DNA of 8,827 nucleotides from Candidatus Methanophagales archaeon (GTDB lineage: Archaea; Halobacteriota; Syntropharchaeia; Alkanophagales; Methanospirareceae). The notes below the pieces were generated by a model, which saw nothing but the letters and a program-made list of their open reading frames with translations, did no database searches and was not told where the DNA came from. Shown here piece by piece: positions 6,435 through 8,827 of this stretch; within the stretch, counting starts at the first letter, position 1, and every line of letters starts with the position of its first letter. The DNA is taken from the NCBI GenBank assembly GCA_023131215.1, contig JAGLZV010000066.1, positions 1 to 8,827 on the forward strand, in the 5' to 3' direction. A program made the position numbers and the translations under genes.

Positions 6435-7052
6435 TTATTTCCAGATCCAATGCTTCTTTGCATATTCGTATGCTTCTTCATACTCGCCGTAATATGCTGA
6501 GGGGGCGAGATACGTAAGCACGTAAAAATATTTCCCCCTCTTTGCGATAATTTGTGTTTGCGTATAGCTTATATTATGAGAAATATATGAAATACTGACT
6601 TCTTTTCCTTTTGTTCCACCTAACATCTCTTCTCGCTCATAGTTTATGCTGACATTACTGACGTTTTTTGCACCTCCCGGAAACCGTTGCACTAAATCCG
6701 CCACCACGTCGTCAACTGAATCATAAATTCCACTGCTATCGCTCGAAGATAAAAGTTGTATATTCAAAGTTATATACCCGCCTTCATATCCGGTTTTCGA
6801 AACGAACAAAATTTTTGATGCAGCAGGGATCACAGTCCAGTCAGCGGGATAGTCTATCGTGAAATTTGCAGCTGTATATGTCGCATAGTTTATGGATTGG
6901 CTTCTGTTTCCGTCATGAGTAATATTGCTGTTATTATTGATGTGTACAGGGGATTGGATGTGTGGTGCGACAAATACTGCAGTAACTATCACCGCTATTG
7001 CAGGAATTGCAAAAATTACAAACCATTTTGATTTTTTAGCATCCATCTTCAT
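6435..7052 (-). CDS. Membrane-anchored PsbP-like surface protein
   Basis: This 205-residue protein has one N-terminal helix (10-29), a short Asn/Ser-rich linker with several N-x-S/T sequons (40-52), then a single domain of about 140 residues. The domain opens with FTIDYPADWTV (64-74), has a middle NIQLLSS strand (97-103), and ends with KYFYVLTYLAPS...EYEEAYEYAKKHWIWK. The phrase F-x-I-x-YP-x-x-W-x-V and the closing Y-x-L-T-Y...helix pattern match the PsbP-like/DUF1795-like fold, common in single-domain surface proteins of methanogenic archaea with no known role. The start is the first ATG, preceded by GGAGGG (7062-7067) at 9 bases. The gene sits 38 bases before the two-domain PepSY-like gene and 56 after the single-domain one, so co-transcription is likely. 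Confidence 0.75.
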   Translation of the reverse strand: MKMDAKKSKWFVIFAIPAIAVIVTAVFVAPHIQSPVHINNNSNITHDGNRSQSINYATYTAANFTIDYPADWTVIPAASKILFVSKTGYEGGYITLNIQLLSSSDSSGIYDSVDDVVADLVQRFPGGAKNVSNVSINYEREEMLGGTKGKEVSISYISHNISYTQTQIIAKRGKYFYVLTYLAPSAYYGEYEEAYEYAKKHWIWK

Positions 7053-7108
7053 TTTTTATTTCCCTCCAAAAATAAAATTGCAGACGAACGGTCCGCCAGC
7101 CAGCTCTT

Positions 7109-7621
7109 TTATATCATATAGCTCCTTTGTGGTTTTATCACCGACCGCGACCATATCCTTGTTACCCCTTCCTTGTCCAGGTCTACAAACACTTTCATCC
7201 TCGCTCCATCTTCGAATTCAAAATTTACTGATATTTTTGTTGTTTTCTTTGTCTCTCCATTTATTATGCCTGTCATTATCATTGGAGTTACTTTTATCTC
7301 ATACCCTTTCCCCTCTATCATCTTCTTCACTTCAAGGTCTGATAGAGCAATATCTTTGGCTTTTTCTTTTTGCTCCTCTGTTAATTCTGGTATCTCTTCC
7401 GTATCATTTTTTCCTATAATGAGCTCCTCCGGCTCGGACGGGACTTCCGTCAATTTTGGCACCTCTTCCGTTTCCGTTTCATTCTGTCCTGGAATCTCCT
7501 CTACCTTATAGGGTACTTTTTCCATCATTCCAATATTCGTTCCAACATATACGAATGCTATTCCCGCTCCTGTTATTGTTATTGCTAATACCCCCAATAT
7601 GGCGATTTCTTTTTTGTTCAT
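7109..7621 (-). CDS. Membrane-anchored protein with one PepSY-like domain
   Basis: This 170-residue protein has an N-terminal helix (7-28), an acidic Glu/Pro-rich stalk (35-78), and one PepSY-like unit (80-157) starting LTEEQKEKAKDIALSDLEV and ending FVDLDKEGVTRIW. The unit and the anchor are close paralogues of those in the 267-residue protein encoded 700 bases downstream, pointing to gene duplication within the operon. Three ATGs are possible (7630, 7627, 7621). I prefer 7621 because MNKKEIAIL then aligns with MKEKGIAIL of the paralogue and AGATGAT lies just upstream as a weak ribosome site. No catalytic or metal-binding residues stand out. A role as a binding or inhibitory surface domain is only suggested by the PepSY resemblance. 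Confidence 0.75.
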   Translation of the reverse strand: MNKKEIAILGVLAITITGAGIAFVYVGTNIGMMEKVPYKVEEIPGQNETETEEVPKLTEVPSEPEELIIGKNDTEEIPELTEEQKEKAKDIALSDLEVKKMIEGKGYEIKVTPMIMTGIINGETKKTTKISVNFEFEDGARMKVFVDLDKEGVTRIWSRSVIKPQRSYMI

Positions 7622-7645
7622 TTTCATCATCTTTTATCTCGTGGT

Positions 7646-8101
7646 TTATTTACACCGTTTTTTACGCATTAGATAGGATACCAGCAGCATTCCAACTGCT
7701 AAACCCACGTGAAATCCCGGAGTTTTACTCGATTCATGCTGTGCAGTGGCAGATGGTGTGGATGTGGCATCGGATGTTGGCGCAGCACTTGGGCTTGGTG
7801 TGGCATTCCAGTCATCAACATAATGTGATGTTTTATTCGATATGTTATCCAAATTGGGCATATTGGATTCGTTAAGGGGTTCCTTTATCACTGTGCCGTT
7901 AGGGCCTATCGTGTAATTGTACCCTCCCCACCTCCCACTGGACTCATTAAGAGGTTCAATCGTGCCGTTATCAATGGATATGCCGCCTCCTGGGCCTATT
8001 ATCATCTTCGGCATCTCATTATTTGCATTGATTATACCAACCCCCACTAATATTCCGATCAGTATGATCACCGCAGATACACTAATCCTTACCATTTTCA
8101 T
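7646..8101 (-). CDS. Small glycosylated surface protein with PGF-CTERM sorting signal
   Basis: This 151-residue protein has an N-terminal signal helix (4-24, likely cut near INA-NNE), a body with eight N-x-S/T sequons (Asn 45, 52, 62, 68, 77, 86, 89, 99), and a Ser/Thr/Ala/Pro-rich stalk (101-126). It closes with TPGF (127-130), a short hydrophobic helix (131-145) and RKKR. That tail is the PGF-CTERM arrangement recognised by archaeosortase A, which cuts and lipid-anchors S-layer and other surface proteins. The body has an imperfect repeat: IGPGGGISIDNGTIEPLNES and IGPNGTVIKEPLNES. It leads a likely four-gene operon with a strong ribosome site (GGAGGTGA, 9 bases before ATG) and a TATA box near 8218. 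No enzyme domain is present, so a structural or adhesive surface role is likely. Archaeosortase itself is not in the window. Confidence 0.8.
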   Translation of the reverse strand: MKMVRISVSAVIILIGILVGVGIINANNEMPKMIIGPGGGISIDNGTIEPLNESSGRWGGYNYTIGPNGTVIKEPLNESNMPNLDNISNKTSHYVDDWNATPSPSAAPTSDATSTPSATAQHESSKTPGFHVGLAVGMLLVSYLMRKKRCK

Positions 8102-8110
8102 CTCTTCTTC

Positions 8111-8118
8111 TCACCTCC
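8111..8118 (-). promoter_or_regulatory. Consensus Shine-Dalgarno site
   Basis: The minus strand reads GGAGGTGA, 9 bases before the ATG at 8101. It is the strongest ribosome site in the window and marks the first gene of the surface operon as well expressed. Confidence 0.75.
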
Positions 8119-8153
8119 TTTTCCCATCATTTTTTCTCTTTTTTCAGACACCG

Positions 8154-8188
8154 AAAATAAAAAAGTGGGCAAGAAAGGAATAGCCCAC
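8154..8188 (-). terminator. Hairpin with U-tract between Cys-rich gene and surface operon
   Basis: On the minus strand GTGGGC (8188-8183) pairs with GCCCAC (8170-8165) across a 12-base loop, followed at once by TTTTTTATTTT (8164-8154). It has the form of an intrinsic terminator, and U-tracts are also what drives archaeal termination. It lies after the Cys-rich gene but also just after the expected start of transcription from the TATA box near 8218, so it may instead be an attenuator in the operon leader. Confidence 0.5.
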
Positions 8189-8214
8189 CAAACTTTTGTT
8201 CCACTCCTTTCGTC

Positions 8215-8222
8215 CTTTTATA
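8215..8222 (-). promoter_or_regulatory. TATA box for the surface-protein operon
   Basis: The minus strand reads TATAAAAG inside AAGATATAAAAGG, a good archaeal TATA box with a purine-rich flank. Transcription would start near 8192, giving a leader of about 90 bases for the gene at 8101 that begins at the hairpin. Confidence 0.55.
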
Positions 8223-8282
8223 TCTTATGGCTTCTCAGCAACAATAGTAGCCGTAGCACCCCCGGTAGCTGTCACAAGACTC

Positions 8283-8298
8283 TGCAGCTATGCAGCTA
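8283..8298. repeat. 8-bp perfect tandem duplication creating the stop of the Cys-rich gene
   Basis: The + strand reads TGCAGCTA twice in a row (minus strand TAGCTGCA twice). The TAG of the second minus-strand copy is the present stop codon. Eight bases shift the frame. With one copy only, the frame continues as GVAAESCDSYRGCYGYYCC and stops at TGA (8235-8237). Confidence 0.85.
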
Positions 8299-8800
8299 CG
8301 CCACAGCAGTAACAGTACCCATATATGCAACATCCACTGTCTATATTATGGTTGTATGTGCATGCTTCGTGGTGTATCTGCCTCGCCGATGCGTCTATTT
8401 TTTCTGATGGCATCAGAGGCATCAGAGTATCTGCAGTGAGGTTTTCCAGGGTATCGACTACTATAGTGAAGTTTTCTTCCTCAATCCTCATCGGAACTTC
8501 TGTTTCTGATGTCCCCGTTGCTATACATGCTTCATCTGAATGGAGCTCGTCTTCTGTTCTTTCCCTGCATTCCTTGGTTATACTCATGCTACCGTCTTCA
8601 TTCATGGTCTCCTTTACCACTATAGGACCATTGCTTTCGAAGGTTTCGATCGGCGTAGTGGTTCCATCAGGGTTTATCTTAAATGTCGTTATCACGTAGT
8701 CACCAGATGCATCATCGCTCGCGCTTACTGCACCGATTCCAGCCGTCGCAATCAGGCACATGCTTATCAGGGCAGGAAAAGCAGTCGCTTTCTTTTTCAC
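8288..8800 (-). CDS. Secreted Cys-rich protein, C-terminus probably truncated by frameshift
   Basis: This 170-residue protein begins with a classical signal peptide (1-27, KKK then hydrophobic, AVSA before SDD). The mature part is acidic, with a beta-prone first half (DYVITTFKINPDGTTTPIETF) and two lone cysteines (78, 92). The C-terminus is dense in Cys, Tyr and Gly: HHEACTYN, then DSGCCIYGYCYCCGVAA, with Cys 147, 157, 158, 163, 165 and 166. I recognise no family. Metal binding, disulfide knots or cross-linking are all possible. The start is GTG; no ATG is available, the frame is open to the window edge, and AGGGGG (8814-8819) lies 13 bases upstream, so an earlier start outside the window is not excluded. 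The TAG stop lies in an 8-bp tandem duplication. Without one copy the protein would be 185 residues, ending in a second repeat, DSYRGCYGYYCC. It is on the same strand as the surface operon. Confidence 0.72.
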   Translation of the reverse strand: MKKKATAFPALISMCLIATAGIGAVSASDDASGDYVITTFKINPDGTTTPIETFESNGPIVVKETMNEDGSMSITKECRERTEDELHSDEACIATGTSETEVPMRIEEENFTIVVDTLENLTADTLMPLMPSEKIDASARQIHHEACTYNHNIDSGCCIYGYCYCCGVAA

Positions 8801-8827
8801 CTTTTCTATATGGCCCCCTAAAGAGCG

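Noticed and set aside
6397..6450. A longer N-terminus (start at 6450) for the two-domain PepSY-like protein.
   Set aside because: It would overlap the preceding gene, put 18 polar residues before the anchor helix, and ignore the near-consensus ribosome site at 6403-6411.
6925..7419. Long plus-strand ORFs opposite the surface genes (for example 6925-7419 and 5810-6274).
   Set aside because: They are antisense shadows of AT-biased, Lys/Glu-rich genes; the products are Ser/Leu/Phe-rich with no family features, and the minus-strand genes have ribosome sites, signal helices and domain motifs.
8235..8290. Read-through of the TAG stop of the Cys-rich gene as pyrrolysine.
   Set aside because: In-frame continuation past TAG gives LQSLVTATGGATATIVAEKP, which lacks the Cys pattern. 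The 8-bp duplication explains the TAG better, with the real tail in another frame.

Overview
The window looks like a piece of an archaeal chromosome, most likely from the methanogen/ANME side of the Euryarchaeota (Halobacteriota). This placement is an inference. The clues are a PGF-CTERM tail (an archaeosortase sorting signal), many N-glycosylation sequons in small surface proteins, TATA-box promoters, strong Shine-Dalgarno sites such as GGAGGTGA, a membrane-anchored winged-helix regulator, and a UPF0175-type antitoxin remnant. No rRNA, tRNA or CRISPR is present, so the lineage cannot be fixed from this sequence.

Region 1 (1-1732, + strand): the last 36 codons of a radical SAM protein with a SPASM domain overlap the start of a full-length ABC exporter (membrane and ATPase domains fused). 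The pair resembles the maturase and exporter of a modified-peptide (RiPP-like) cassette whose remaining genes lie to the left of the window.

Region 2 (1733-1983): the gap between convergent genes is almost filled by a repeat element of about 200 bp. It has imperfect terminal inverted repeats, a 9-bp periodic CG-rich motif and internal direct repeats.

Region 3 (1984-4164, - strand): a two-gene ABC-2 type transporter operon, with the ATPase first and then a permease carrying a large extracytoplasmic insertion before its last membrane helix. Its upstream gap (4165-4786) holds tandem copies of a GGAACA/TGTTCC palindromic box, a doubtful Lys-rich ORF and a fragment of a UPF0175 antitoxin gene.

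Region 4 (4787-8800, - strand): six genes for small membrane-anchored or secreted proteins. In transcription order they are a secreted Cys-rich protein (8288-8800), then a likely operon of four genes: a heavily sequon-decorated PGF-CTERM surface protein, a one-domain PepSY-like protein, a PsbP-like protein, and a two-domain PepSY-like protein. After a 227-bp gap with its own TATA boxes comes a two-helix membrane protein with a cytoplasmic winged helix-turn-helix. The block looks like a cell-surface module with a local membrane-bound regulator. No function can be assigned to it from sequence.

The most striking single observation is a perfect 8-bp tandem duplication, (TGCAGCTA)x2 on the + strand at 8283-8298, at the end of the Cys-rich gene. 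It creates the present TAG stop. Removing one copy restores a frame that runs into a second Cys/Tyr/Gly-rich repeat and ends at a TGA. This is either a recent frameshift, a phase-variable switch, or an assembly error.
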